Positions 35,169-43,669 are shown, counted from the first letter of the stretch. The stretch is 54,337 nucleotides of DNA from Pseudomonadota bacterium (GCA_023423415.1 JAFAFP010000018.1:1-54337), one strand, 5' to 3'. A program made the numbers and translations. The notes: generated from the sequence alone by a model not told the origin.

Positions 35169-36026
35169 ATGAGAAACGGTCAGAACAAGCATCGGATGAG
35201 AGGTCGCAACCGCGGTAGCGGAGGTGGTGGCGGCGGCAAGAGTCACAATCCGCTGACGCGGGTTTATGAATCGAATGGCCCCGATGTGAAGATTCGCGGC
35301 ACCGCGAACCATGTTGCTGAAAAATACATTCAGCTCGCACGGGACGCGACCGCGTCCGGCGATCCGGTCGCCGCCGAGAATTACTATCAGCACGCCGAAC
35401 ATTATTTCCGCCTGATTGCGGCTGCGCAGGAGCAATTCCGGCAGAACCAGCCCTATCAGCAGCAGCCGCGTCCGGAAGGCGGCGAGCCGCGCAGCGATGA
35501 CAGCTTCGACGACGGCGATGAGAACCAGCCGGCTTATGGCAACACCGAGCCGCATTCGCCCCGCGAGCAATATCAGCAGCGGGAGGCGCAGCCCTATCAG
35601 CAGCGCGAGCAGCCTTATCCGCCACGCGACTATCAGCAGAACAATTATCAGTCGCGGCAGGATCGGAATCAGGATCGTCAAGAGCGCCCAGAGCGAAACT
35701 TCGATCGCAACCAGAACCGCAATCGCGACCGCGACCGCGACCGCGACCGGCATCAGCACGCCGATCGTCAGCAAGACAATCGCCAGCAGGACAATCGCCA
35801 GCACGACAACCCGCCGCCAGCAGCGGAAGACGCGGCGGTCGATCGTCTGCCGTCGTTCATCACTGGCGCAGCACCCACGCCTGCGCCCGCTGCCACGACC
35901 GAACAGAACGGTCATGAGCCGCAAGCCGATCGCTTCCCGTTGGCCCGCCGTCGCCGTCGTCCGCGCACACCGCGCGCGGAAATGGCTGCGGAAGGTGGTG
36001 ACGAGGCTGCCGCGTCGGGCGAGTAA
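35169..36026 (+). CDS. DUF4167 domain protein
   Basis: 285 residues. The N terminus is basic and Gly-rich (RMRGRNRGSGGGGGGKSH), followed by the conserved DUF4167 core at about residues 30-90, with VRGTANHVAEKY-like helix and AENYYQHAEHYFRL. The rest is low-complexity, full of Gln, Tyr, Arg, Asp, with RDRDRD and DNRQ repeats, and ends basic. A basic low-complexity protein of this kind could bind RNA (inference). ATG at 35169 chosen; an earlier TTG at 35103 would remove the leader hairpin. Confidence 0.88.
   Translation: MRNGQNKHRMRGRNRGSGGGGGGKSHNPLTRVYESNGPDVKIRGTANHVAEKYIQLARDATASGDPVAAENYYQHAEHYFRLIAAAQEQFRQNQPYQQQPRPEGGEPRSDDSFDDGDENQPAYGNTEPHSPREQYQQREAQPYQQREQPYPPRDYQQNNYQSRQDRNQDRQERPERNFDRNQNRNRDRDRDRDRHQHADRQQDNRQQDNRQHDNPPPAAEDAAVDRLPSFITGAAPTPAPAATTEQNGHEPQADRFPLARRRRRPRTPRAEMAAEGGDEAAASGE
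35724..35747 (+). repeat. Tandem 6-base repeats inside DUF4167 gene
   Basis: Four perfect copies of CGCGAC encode an Arg-Asp run. A further 15-base near-perfect tandem repeat (GACAATCGCCAG core) follows at about 35773-35805. These are slippage-prone and in frame (6 and 15 bases), so they could change repeat number without breaking the frame. Confidence 0.75.
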
Positions 36027-36046
36027 AATCTCTTTTCAAATCTGAG

Positions 36047-36076
36047 AAATGGCCGGGCTTGCCCGGCCATTTTTTT
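36047..36076 (+). terminator. Strong terminator after DUF4167 gene
   Basis: Stem ATGGCCGGGC / GCCCGGCCAT with a two-base centre, followed by six T. It overlaps the 3' end of the convergent methyltransferase gene, so leftward transcripts would carry it too. Confidence 0.85.
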
Positions 36077-36818
36077 ACATCCGCACCGCGCCACCCGGCG
36101 ATGGCGTCAGGACCGGATCCAGCGACGGCACGATCTTGCGTTTCTCCCGCCGGACCGGGATCGCACGATAGGCCTGTTTGCTGGCTTCGACGATATGCAC
36201 ACCGGGAAACGGTGCAAGAATCGAGGCGCCGACGCGCTCCCATACGACCGCGGAGCGCAAGAACCAGTTGCGCTGCACCGGCGGCACATACAGCGCTTCG
36301 CCCCACCCTTTGGGCGCGAACATTGTCTCGCGCAAAATGCGTGTGATCTGCGAGCGCGAATAGGGGCGACCATGACCGAACGGCGTCGTGTCGGTCCGTG
36401 CCCAAAGTCCGCGACGATTTGGCACAACCGCCAGCAGGCGTCCGTTGGGTGAGAGAACGCGCCAGACCTCGCGCAGCAGGGTCACTGGGTCATCGGTCAT
36501 TTCCAGCGCATGAACCAGCAGCACCCGATCCACAGCCGAATCGGTCAGCGGCAGACGTGTCTCATCAACCAGCGTTGCCAGGCCAGGCCGATTCGAAGGC
36601 CATTTCACCACGCCCTGCGAGGCCGGCATGAAGGCGAGGCAGCGCTCTGCCTCCTCGCGGAAGACGCCGAGATAGGGAATCGTATAGCCGATACCGGCAA
36701 TGCGCTCCTGCTGCACGTTGCTCCAACGCGCACGAATGCCGCGACCAACGAAGCGGCGCGCCACAACGCCCAGCGACTGGGCGTAGAAATTCCGCAAATC
36801 CACGACGTCGATGAACAT
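36075..36818 (-). CDS. Class I SAM-dependent methyltransferase
   Basis: About 247 residues of methyltransferase type 11. It starts MFIDVVDLRNFYAQSLG, has ALEMTDDPVTLLREVWRVL and GRLLAVVPNRRGLWAR typical of the second half of the fold, and ends with a basic tail. The motif I region (GIGYTIPYLGVF) is unusual: the GxGxG glycines are mostly replaced, so SAM binding is not certain. Divergent from gloB, a common pairing in Rhizobiales as I recall. An earlier in-frame ATG at 36860 is possible. Confidence 0.85.
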   Translation of the reverse strand: MFIDVVDLRNFYAQSLGVVARRFVGRGIRARWSNVQQERIAGIGYTIPYLGVFREEAERCLAFMPASQGVVKWPSNRPGLATLVDETRLPLTDSAVDRVLLVHALEMTDDPVTLLREVWRVLSPNGRLLAVVPNRRGLWARTDTTPFGHGRPYSRSQITRILRETMFAPKGWGEALYVPPVQRNWFLRSAVVWERVGASILAPFPGVHIVEASKQAYRAIPVRREKRKIVPSLDPVLTPSPGGAVRM

Positions 36819-36929
36819 GACAATTATGGTAGCATGAAACGCGGCCGGCCGGGTTAACACACGGCGTTCTCAGAACCCGGTGCGACATGATAGCGTTGCC
36901 ACCTGAAGCCATCACATCACAGGGACGAC

Positions 36930-37697
36930 ATGCCGGCGAAAACACATCAATTTTCTTGCCTCTCCGACAATTTCGGAGTGCTGATCCACGATCCGGCGAC
37001 TGGCGCCACAGCCTCCATCGATGCGCCGGAAGCAGCGCCGATCGAGGCCGCGCTGAAGGAGACCGGCTGGACCCTGACGGACATTCTCGTCACCCATCAT
37101 CATGCCGACCATACCGGCGGTATTGCCGAGCTGAAGGCTGCACACAAATGCCGCGTGCTCGGTCCGCGCGGCGAAGCGAGCAAGATCGCCGATCTCGACG
37201 GCACTTACGCCGAAGGCGACACAGTGAAAGTCGGATCGCTGGTCGCGCGCGTCCTCGACACACCGGGCCATACAGCCGGCCACATCTCTTTGGTGTTCGA
37301 CGAGGACAAGATCGCGTTCGTGGGCGACACGCTATTTTCTATCGGCTGCGGCCGCGTGATCGAAGGCACGCCCGAGCAGATGTGGGAATCCTTGCTGAAG
37401 CTGCGGGCGCTGCCCGATGACGTGATGTTCTTCTGCGGTCACGAATATACGCAGGCGAATATCAAATTCGCGCTGACCATTGAGCCGGAGAATTCCGCAC
37501 TCATCGCGCGCGCGCGCGAAGTCGATGAATTGCTGGCGAAGGGCAAGCCAACATTGCCGGCGACGCTGGGCGAAGAGAAAGCCGCCAATTGCTTCCTGCG
37601 CGCCGACGTGCCGTCGGTCGCCGCTGCGGTTGGCCTCGCAGGCAAACCAGCCGCCGAGGTGTTTGCGGAGATCCGCGCGAGGAAGAACAAGTTTTAG
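36930..37697 (+). CDS. gloB: Hydroxyacylglutathione hydrolase (glyoxalase II)
   Basis: Hydrolyses S-lactoylglutathione to lactate and glutathione, finishing methylglyoxal detoxification. 255 residues of metallo-beta-lactamase fold with the binuclear metal motif THHHADH at 55-61, GHTAGH, the FVGDTLFSIGCGR segment, and the C-terminal glyoxalase II domain. AGGGA lies upstream of the ATG. Confidence 0.95.
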   Translation: MPAKTHQFSCLSDNFGVLIHDPATGATASIDAPEAAPIEAALKETGWTLTDILVTHHHADHTGGIAELKAAHKCRVLGPRGEASKIADLDGTYAEGDTVKVGSLVARVLDTPGHTAGHISLVFDEDKIAFVGDTLFSIGCGRVIEGTPEQMWESLLKLRALPDDVMFFCGHEYTQANIKFALTIEPENSALIARAREVDELLAKGKPTLPATLGEEKAANCFLRADVPSVAAAVGLAGKPAAEVFAEIRARKNKF

Positions 37698-37709
37698 ATT
37701 GTCACCCGG

Positions 37710-37839
37710 CCTCATCCTGAAGAGCGCACAAAGTGCGCGTCTCGAAGGATGGGGCCGCCCTACTCCTTCGAGACGGCTGCTGAGTTTGTCATCGGGCCGC
37801 GCTATGCGCGGACCCGTTGGCAGCCTCCTCAGGATAAGG
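37710..37839. repeat. Composite palindromic repeat after gloB
   Basis: 130 bases bounded by CCTCATCCTGAAGAG and CTCCTCAGGATAAGG, an imperfect inverted pair, with inner TCTCGAAGGAT / TCCTTCGAGAC. It contains the module CGGGCCGCGC...GCGGACCCGTTGGC (37790-37821), which is the inverted copy of 30193-30224. Confidence 0.7.
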
Positions 37840-37855
37840 ACGGAGCTAGCGCAGC

Positions 37856-38290
37856 ATGTCTTCCCTCACCGCCGCCGACATCATCACGCTTCTCGAACTG
37901 CAACCGCATCCGGAAGGCGGGCATTATCGCGAGACCTTCCGCGATGCGCAGACCATCGACGGCAAACGCGCCGCATCGACCGCGATCTATTTCCTACTGG
38001 GGCGTGGCGAGCGCTCGCATTGGCACAGGGTGGATGCGATCGAAACGTGGCACTGGCATGCCGGCGCACCGCTCAAGCTCGAGATTGCCGACAACGATCA
38101 ACGCACGATCGTGATGTTGGGGCCTGACCTTACGGCAGGTCAACGCCCGCAAGGCATCGTTCCAACCGCCGCATGGCAAGCGGCAGAAACGCTCGGCGAC
38201 TGGACACTGGTCGGCTGCACCGTTGCGCCCGGCTTTGAGTTTTCGGGCTTCGAACTGGCGCCGAAAGGGTGGTCGCCGGACAAACTTTAA
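37856..38290 (+). CDS. Cupin domain protein, DUF985
   Basis: 144 residues of the DUF985/cupin_5 family: HPEGGHYRETFRD start, SHWHRVDAIETWHWHAG with the metal-binding histidines, GCTVAPGFEFSGFELA end. Enzymatic role unknown; the family is a small metal-binding barrel. Downstream of gloB past a repeat. Confidence 0.92.
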   Translation: MSSLTAADIITLLELQPHPEGGHYRETFRDAQTIDGKRAASTAIYFLLGRGERSHWHRVDAIETWHWHAGAPLKLEIADNDQRTIVMLGPDLTAGQRPQGIVPTAAWQAAETLGDWTLVGCTVAPGFEFSGFELAPKGWSPDKL

Positions 38291-38348
38291 GAACCACCCA
38301 GCCGGTGTTTACACTCGGGCTGTGCGAAGCGCAGACCCTGGTGCGGCC

Positions 38349-39080
38349 TCACGCCATATACTGACCGCCATTCGCAGTGAGCGTCGAACCGGTGATGAAG
38401 CCGGAGTGATCCGACGCCAGGAACACGACGCACCGCGCGATCTCTTCCGGTTCACCCAGACGGCCCATCGGGATGTACGGCAGGATGCTCTTTTCCAACA
38501 CGTCCTGCGGCACCGCCTTCACCATTTCGGTGCCGATATAGCCGGGGCAGATCGCGTTGACGGTGATGCCGCTCTTGGCGCCTTCCTGCGCCAGGGCCTT
38601 GGTGAAACCGATCTCGCCGGCTTTGGCGGCGGAGTAGTTCACCTGTCCCATCTGGCCCTTCTGACCGTTGATCGAGGAGATGTTGATGATACGGCCGAAC
38701 TTGCGCGCCCGCATGCCTTCGATCACATGCCGGGTCATGTTGAACAGCGAACCGAGATTGGTGCCGATGACCGCGTTCCACTGATCCAGCGTCATACGGT
38801 GGAACATGCCGTCCTTGGTGATGCCGGCATTGTTGACCAGGATTTCCACCGGCCCGAGTTCGGCTTCGACCTGCTTGATCCCTGCTCCGCAGGCTTCGAA
38901 ACTCGACACGTCCCATTTGAAGACCGGGATGCCGGTATCGCTCTTGAACTTCTGCGCGGCGTCATCATTGCCGGCATAGCTGGCGGCGACCTTGTAACCT
39001 TCCGCCTTCAGCGCCTTGCAGATAGCTTCACCGATTCCGCGTGTACCCCCCGTAACCAGCGCGACCCGCGACATTTTCAT
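38349..39080 (-). CDS. phaB: Acetoacetyl-CoA reductase
   Basis: NADPH-dependent reduction of acetoacetyl-CoA to (R)-3-hydroxybutyryl-CoA, second step of polyhydroxybutyrate synthesis. 243-residue short-chain dehydrogenase with TGGTRGIG near the N terminus, NNAG, and catalytic Ser136, Tyr149 and Lys153. GGGGGA precedes the start. phaA lies upstream on the same strand. Confidence 0.95.
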   Translation of the reverse strand: MKMSRVALVTGGTRGIGEAICKALKAEGYKVAASYAGNDDAAQKFKSDTGIPVFKWDVSSFEACGAGIKQVEAELGPVEILVNNAGITKDGMFHRMTLDQWNAVIGTNLGSLFNMTRHVIEGMRARKFGRIINISSINGQKGQMGQVNYSAAKAGEIGFTKALAQEGAKSGITVNAICPGYIGTEMVKAVPQDVLEKSILPYIPMGRLGEPEEIARCVVFLASDHSGFITGSTLTANGGQYMA

Positions 39081-39130
39081 CCCCCCAAATTTCTATCCGG
39101 CCGATGCACTCCGTTACTCAAGACTAGACA

Positions 39131-39320
39131 CGATCATGGCCGGAGCAAGCCCCGGCCATGCGACAGATCAACTTTCAGAGCCGGTGTGTCGTCCGCGCTC
39201 AGGCTCCTGTCGCGCGCTTACGCGCGCTCCAGAATGCCCTTTGCGCCGCGTCTCTTCGCGGTCTCAAGCCCGCTCGGGCATTCTATCTGGTGCCTGTCGC
39301 GCGCTTACGCGCGCTCCAGA
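39131..39320. repeat. Palindromes and duplicated phaA 3' end in phaA-phaB spacer
   Basis: The spacer holds a CATGGCCGG / CCGGCCATG hairpin (39135-39160) and a 28-base direct repeat (39206-39233 and 39293-39320). The second copy covers the last codons and stop of phaA; leftward it folds as a GCGCGC-GTAA-GCGCGC hairpin with the stop TAA in a GNRA-type loop. Between the copies is an inverted pair AGAATGCCC / GGGCATTCT. Confidence 0.7.
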
Positions 39321-40483
39321 CACATAGCAATTCCCATGCCGCCCCCGATGCAGAGCGTGGCAAGGCCTTTTTTCGCCTTGCGCTTCTCCATTTCGTAGAG
39401 CAGCGTGGTCAGTACGCGGGCTCCGGATGCGCCGATCGGATGACCGATTGCGATCGCACCGCCATTCACGTTGACCTTGCTGGTGTCGAGGCCGAGTTCC
39501 TTGTTGACCGCGCAAGCCTGCGCGGCAAACGCTTCGTTGGCCTCGATCAGATCGAGATCTTCGACCGTCCAGCCTGCTTTCTTGAGCGCCGCGCGCGAAG
39601 CCGGGATCGGGCCCGTGCCCATGATCGCCGGATCGACGCCGGCATGGGCCCACGATGCGATACGCGCGAGGATCGGGCGACCTTCCTTCTGCGCCTGCGA
39701 GGCCCGCATCAGCACCACGGCGGCCGCGCCGTCGTTGATCCCGGACGCATTCGCTGCGGTGACACTGCCTTCCTTGTCGAAAGCCGGGCGTAGCTTGGCG
39801 ATCGAGTCTATGGTCACACCGGCCTTGGGATACTCGTCGGTATCGATGACGATATCGCCCTTGCGCGACTTCACCGTGACAGGCGCGATCTCGTCCTTGA
39901 ACCGGCCGGCTTTCATCGCCGCTTCGGCCTTGTTCTGGGAAGAAACAGCAAATTCATCCTGCTGCTGGCGGGTGATCTGCCATTGCTTGGCGATGTTCTC
40001 GGCCGTCGTCCCCATGTGATAGCCGTTGAAGGCGTCCCAGAGGCCGTCCTTGATCATGGTGTCGACCATCTGGAAATCGCCCATCTTCACGCCGGAGCGT
40101 AGATGCGCGCAATGCGGCGCCATGCTCATCGATTCCTGGCCGCCGGCGACCACAATCTCCGAATCCCCGTTCAGGATGGCCTGATAGCCGAGCGCCACCG
40201 CGCGCAAGCCGGAGCCGCAGAGCTGATTGACGCCCCAAGCCGGGCTTTCGACCGGAATACCGGCCGCGATCGAGGCCTGGCGCGCCGGATTCTGGCCCTG
40301 TCCGGCGGTGAGGATCTGCCCCATGATGACTTCCGAGACCTGCGGCGCTTCCACGCCGGACCGCTGGAGCGCGGCGGCGATGGCGATCCGGCCCAATTCA
40401 TGTGCGGGAAGGTTGGCAAATGCGCCGTTGAAGGCACCGACGGGTGTGCGCGCAGCGCCGACGATGACGATATCATCCTGCAT
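39305..40483 (-). CDS. phaA: Acetyl-CoA acetyltransferase (beta-ketothiolase)
   Basis: Condenses two acetyl-CoA to acetoacetyl-CoA, the first step of polyhydroxybutyrate synthesis. 392 residues with nucleophile C89 (NQLCGSG), catalytic H348 (AIGHPIGASG) and C378 (LCIGGGMG). AGGGAG lies 8 bases before the ATG. Its last codons lie inside a palindromic repeat. Divergent from phaR. Confidence 0.96.
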   Translation of the reverse strand: MQDDIVIVGAARTPVGAFNGAFANLPAHELGRIAIAAALQRSGVEAPQVSEVIMGQILTAGQGQNPARQASIAAGIPVESPAWGVNQLCGSGLRAVALGYQAILNGDSEIVVAGGQESMSMAPHCAHLRSGVKMGDFQMVDTMIKDGLWDAFNGYHMGTTAENIAKQWQITRQQQDEFAVSSQNKAEAAMKAGRFKDEIAPVTVKSRKGDIVIDTDEYPKAGVTIDSIAKLRPAFDKEGSVTAANASGINDGAAAVVLMRASQAQKEGRPILARIASWAHAGVDPAIMGTGPIPASRAALKKAGWTVEDLDLIEANEAFAAQACAVNKELGLDTSKVNVNGGAIAIGHPIGASGARVLTTLLYEMEKRKAKKGLATLCIGGGMGIAMCLERA

Positions 40484-40668
40484 GGAAAAGCTCCCTGTCT
40501 ATTGGCGACCGCATAGCATGGCGGGGCGTCTCCGCAAAACCACCGGCCATGCAATCCCGAAGGGGCGAGGTCCACACAAAACGGTGGCCCGCGCCGACGA
40601 AACCGCTTATTTTGAACCTATCGGCCCATTCTTCCGGGTGTTCAGCGGCGCGCCACTCAAGCGGTGTC

Positions 40669-41271
40669 ATGGCAAAATCCGACGAACCGATCACGATCAA
40701 AAAGTACGCCAACCGGCGCCTCTATAATACCGGGACCAGCACCTATGTAACGCTGGAAGACCTGGCGACAATGGTGAAAGCAGGCGAGAATTTCGTCGTG
40801 TACGATGCCAAGAGCGGTGAAGACATCACACGCTCCGTTCTCGCCCAGATCATCTTCGAACAGGAAAACAAGGAAGGGCAGAATCTTCTGCCAATCAATT
40901 TCCTACGTCAGCTCATTCGCTTCTATGGCGACTCGATGCAGATGATGGTGCCTCGCTATCTCGAGGTGTCGCTCGAATCCTTTACGCGTGAACAAGAGAA
41001 GATGCGCCAACAGATGGCGCAGGCATTCGGCGTCAACGTTCCCTCTTTCGGTCCGATGGAAGAGCAGGTCCGCCGCAACATGGAGATGTTCGAGAAGACC
41101 TTCGCGATGTTCTCTCCATTCGCAAGGCGCGACACCAAGGAGCCGGCAGCGGGCGCATCGAACGAGCCGAACAAACCGGCCGCTTCCACATCGTCCGAAG
41201 ACATCGACGTTCTGAAACGTCAGATCGAGGAAATGCAGCGCCGGATCGACAAGATCAGCGACAAGGATTGA
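40669..41271 (+). CDS. phaR: Polyhydroxyalkanoate synthesis repressor PhaR
   Basis: Binds DNA and polymer granules to repress phasin and other PHA genes until polymer forms. 200 residues: PHA-accumulation DNA-binding domain (IKKYANRRLYNTGTSTYVTLEDLA at the start), PHB-binding domain (FLRQLIRFYGDSMQ), then a variable tail ending in a coiled-coil-like IDVLKRQIEEMQRRIDKI. The N terminus IKKYANRRLY is a hallmark. Divergent from phaA, so it may control the phaAB promoter. Confidence 0.96.
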   Translation: MAKSDEPITIKKYANRRLYNTGTSTYVTLEDLATMVKAGENFVVYDAKSGEDITRSVLAQIIFEQENKEGQNLLPINFLRQLIRFYGDSMQMMVPRYLEVSLESFTREQEKMRQQMAQAFGVNVPSFGPMEEQVRRNMEMFEKTFAMFSPFARRDTKEPAAGASNEPNKPAASTSSEDIDVLKRQIEEMQRRIDKISDKD

Positions 41272-41283
41272 CCGTTCCTCGCC

Positions 41284-43044
41284 TCAGCGCTTGACGATAC
41301 GCTGTTCGTGCGCGATTTGCGGCGACCGTTCAACGGTCGCCTGTCCGACATACTGGCCCTGCAGATAGTCGCAACCCCAGGCGGCCAGCATCGCGGCCGT
41401 TTCGAGGTCCTGCACCCATTCGGCAACGCTTTCGAGTTTCAGTCCGCGCGCCAGTTCCAGCATCGTCCGCACGAACGTGCGATCATCGGCCGAACGCGTC
41501 AGATTCTGCACAAAGGCGCCGTCGATCTTGATCATGTCGACGCCGAGCTTGCGCAAGTTTCGGAATGACGTGTAGCCAGCGCCGAAATCGTCGATGGCAA
41601 TGCGCGCGCCGAAATCCTTCACCCGCGTCACAAATCCGCGCGCATGGTCGATGTCGTGTATCGCCACCGTCTCGGTGATTTCGACGATCAGCCGCTCGGC
41701 GACACCGCCATGCTGACGGAGCAACGTTTCGAGCCGCGACCACCAATCCGGATCGAGCGTGGACGAGGCAGACACATTGAAGCTGACGTGGACGGTCGGA
41801 TGCGCCACCATTTCCGCAATGACCAGCTCCAGCACGCGCTGATCCAACTGCCGGACCAGGCCGAGGTCTTCGGCAACCGGCATGATGTCGGCTGCAGAGA
41901 TCAGCGCTCCATCTCGCCCTTTGATCCGCAACAGGCATTCGTGGAATGCGCATGTGCGCGTGTTGGCGTCGATGATCGGCTCATAGGCAAGCACAATGCG
42001 CTGCTGATTGAGCGCCGACACGATCTGGTCGGTTGCACGCATATTCTCGCGGCGCACTGCATCGCGCTCGGCGTTGGGATGATAGATGAGAAACGATCCC
42101 GGACGCCTCTCTCGCGCGCGATCAAGCGATTCCTGCGCACGGGCCAGCGCCTCATGGACATTCCCAGCGTGACGCGGCGCGACCACGCCACCGATCGTTC
42201 CGGTCACCGAGACCGGACCGGCGGATGTGACGACAACATCATGACGCAGATGGCTGAGGAAGCGATCTGCGGCAACGCCGATTTCGTCGGATGCGCAGTT
42301 GCGCAGGACGATGCCGAACTTGTTTCCGGAGAAACGTCCAAGCGCATCTTCGCCGCGCATTTTGCCGCGCAGCCGCCGCGCGACAACGCTGATCACCTCA
42401 TCGGCAATACCGTAACCATAGGCCTCGTTGATACGGGCAAGATTGTCGATGGCAACCAGCAGGAAGCCGCAACTGGTCCCGGTGCGCGCCGCTTCATCAA
42501 GCATCTCTTCCAGTTGCTGCGTGAGATGCCAGCGATTGATCTCACCGGTCAGCGGATCGAAGCGCGATAGGTAGGCGAGTTGCTGTTCGCGTTCGTGACG
42601 ATCGTTGACGACCCGGATGACGCCATGCGCGCGCTGCGGCTTGCCCGTCTTGTCGGCAAACCAGCGACCCGTGTCCTCAATCCAGAGTCTTGGCGCACGC
42701 GGCTTCGGTCGTACGGCATACTGCACCTGATAATCGACGCCTGTGCCCTTGTCGGGTCTCGCCGCCTGCATGATGACGTCCACACGCGTCTTGGCATTAC
42801 CCGGATCGAGCAAGGTGGCAAAGCCGCGTCCGGTCGCGATCGCCGCAACGTCACGCAGCCCGAGCACGCTACCGGCATTGTCGCTCCAGATCAGGACGTC
42901 GGAGTCGATATGCCACTCATACGCTGCCTCCCCCGCGGATTTGAGTATTTCCGCGCAGTCGAGAGGCGCTGGTGCAGCGCCCGTTCCCTTTCGGGCGTCG
43001 AGAAAAGCTTCCAGCGTTGAGTAGTTTTTGGTCGCCTTGGTCAC
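41284..43044 (-). CDS. GGDEF/EAL protein with degenerate GGDEF, likely c-di-GMP phosphodiesterase
   Basis: 586 residues. N-terminal PAS-like part (about 35-130; AYEWHIDSDVLIWSDN), GGDEF domain (about 165-320), EAL domain (about 340-575). The GGDEF motif reads SGNKF at 239-243, so cyclase activity is unlikely, but the I-site RGED (230-233) is exactly five residues before it. In the EAL domain the key residues look present: E369 in ECLLR, FNVSA, ETV, the DDFGAG loop (D485, D486), KIDG, AEWVQ, LQGQYVG. An active phosphodiesterase regulated through GGDEF is likely (inference). No membrane segments. Confidence 0.92.
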   Translation of the reverse strand: MTKATKNYSTLEAFLDARKGTGAAPAPLDCAEILKSAGEAAYEWHIDSDVLIWSDNAGSVLGLRDVAAIATGRGFATLLDPGNAKTRVDVIMQAARPDKGTGVDYQVQYAVRPKPRAPRLWIEDTGRWFADKTGKPQRAHGVIRVVNDRHEREQQLAYLSRFDPLTGEINRWHLTQQLEEMLDEAARTGTSCGFLLVAIDNLARINEAYGYGIADEVISVVARRLRGKMRGEDALGRFSGNKFGIVLRNCASDEIGVAADRFLSHLRHDVVVTSAGPVSVTGTIGGVVAPRHAGNVHEALARAQESLDRARERRPGSFLIYHPNAERDAVRRENMRATDQIVSALNQQRIVLAYEPIIDANTRTCAFHECLLRIKGRDGALISAADIMPVAEDLGLVRQLDQRVLELVIAEMVAHPTVHVSFNVSASSTLDPDWWSRLETLLRQHGGVAERLIVEITETVAIHDIDHARGFVTRVKDFGARIAIDDFGAGYTSFRNLRKLGVDMIKIDGAFVQNLTRSADDRTFVRTMLELARGLKLESVAEWVQDLETAAMLAAWGCDYLQGQYVGQATVERSPQIAHEQRIVKR

Positions 43045-43255
43045 CCATCAGCCCCTTGCAGGGTCCCCCGCGGGCGGGAGACCGCGGCGAACCGCGCGCA
43101 AAGGCTAGGAACGGGGCTTGAAAAAAGGGGAAAACAAAAAGCTCGATTTGTAACGACTCGGCACTTTGGCACACGCTACGCATTGTCCGGCATGACGATT
43201 GCGACCTGTAAGATCAACGGGGCGTTTCTGTCCCGGCTTGAAACAGGAGACAGCG

Positions 43256-43555
43256 GTGTCTGTCGAAAATACAAATAGCGATGCGGGATTTGTGCATGCA
43301 GCGGCCCCGGATCGGGACAGCGCTGACACGGTCCAGCAGTGCGCGCTGATTCCTGTTAACCAGGAAACAACCGAGCGTCCGGCACGACCGCGCCTGACCG
43401 ACGCCGTGTTTCTCGCCCATATGATCGCGACAAAGGTTCGGGCGCCGCAGACATGCGAGAAGCGCCGAGCCGATCCCGACGACGCCAACGCCAGCTATCG
43501 TCAGACCACGCAGCCGATAGCGCGGACAGGGCGGATAGTTTCAAGAAAGATTTGA
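43256..43555 (+). CDS. Small conserved hypothetical
   Basis: 99 residues from a GTG preceded by AGGAGACAGCG, a good ribosome site. The second half, LTDAVFLAHMIATKVRAPQTCEKRRADPDDANASY, resembles small proteins I recall from Bradyrhizobium; the function is unknown. Rich in Arg, Thr and Ala, with no signal peptide or membrane helix. Divergent from the EAL gene. Confidence 0.7.
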   Translation: MSVENTNSDAGFVHAAAPDRDSADTVQQCALIPVNQETTERPARPRLTDAVFLAHMIATKVRAPQTCEKRRADPDDANASYRQTTQPIARTGRIVSRKI

Positions 43556-43567
43556 TCTCGAAATTCC

Positions 43568-43669
43568 GTCATTCCGGGACGTGCCGACAGGCACGGACCC
43601 TGAATCCAGTTCGACCACAAATGAAGGTGGATTCCGGGTTCGCGAACTCCGTTCGCGCCCCGGAATGAC
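43568..43669. repeat. GTCATTCCGGG palindromic repeat, second copy
   Basis: 102-base element with the same perfect terminal inverted 11-mers (GTCATTCCGGG / CCCGGAATGAC) as 30176-30312, and inner GTGCC..GGCAC and TGAATCCAG / TGGATTCCGGG pieces. Located between the small hypothetical and ggt. Confidence 0.75.

Noticed and set aside
39131..39320. CRISPR-like array from the repeated 28-mer
   Set aside because: Only two copies, self-palindromic, one inside a gene; no spacer regularity and no cas genes in the window.
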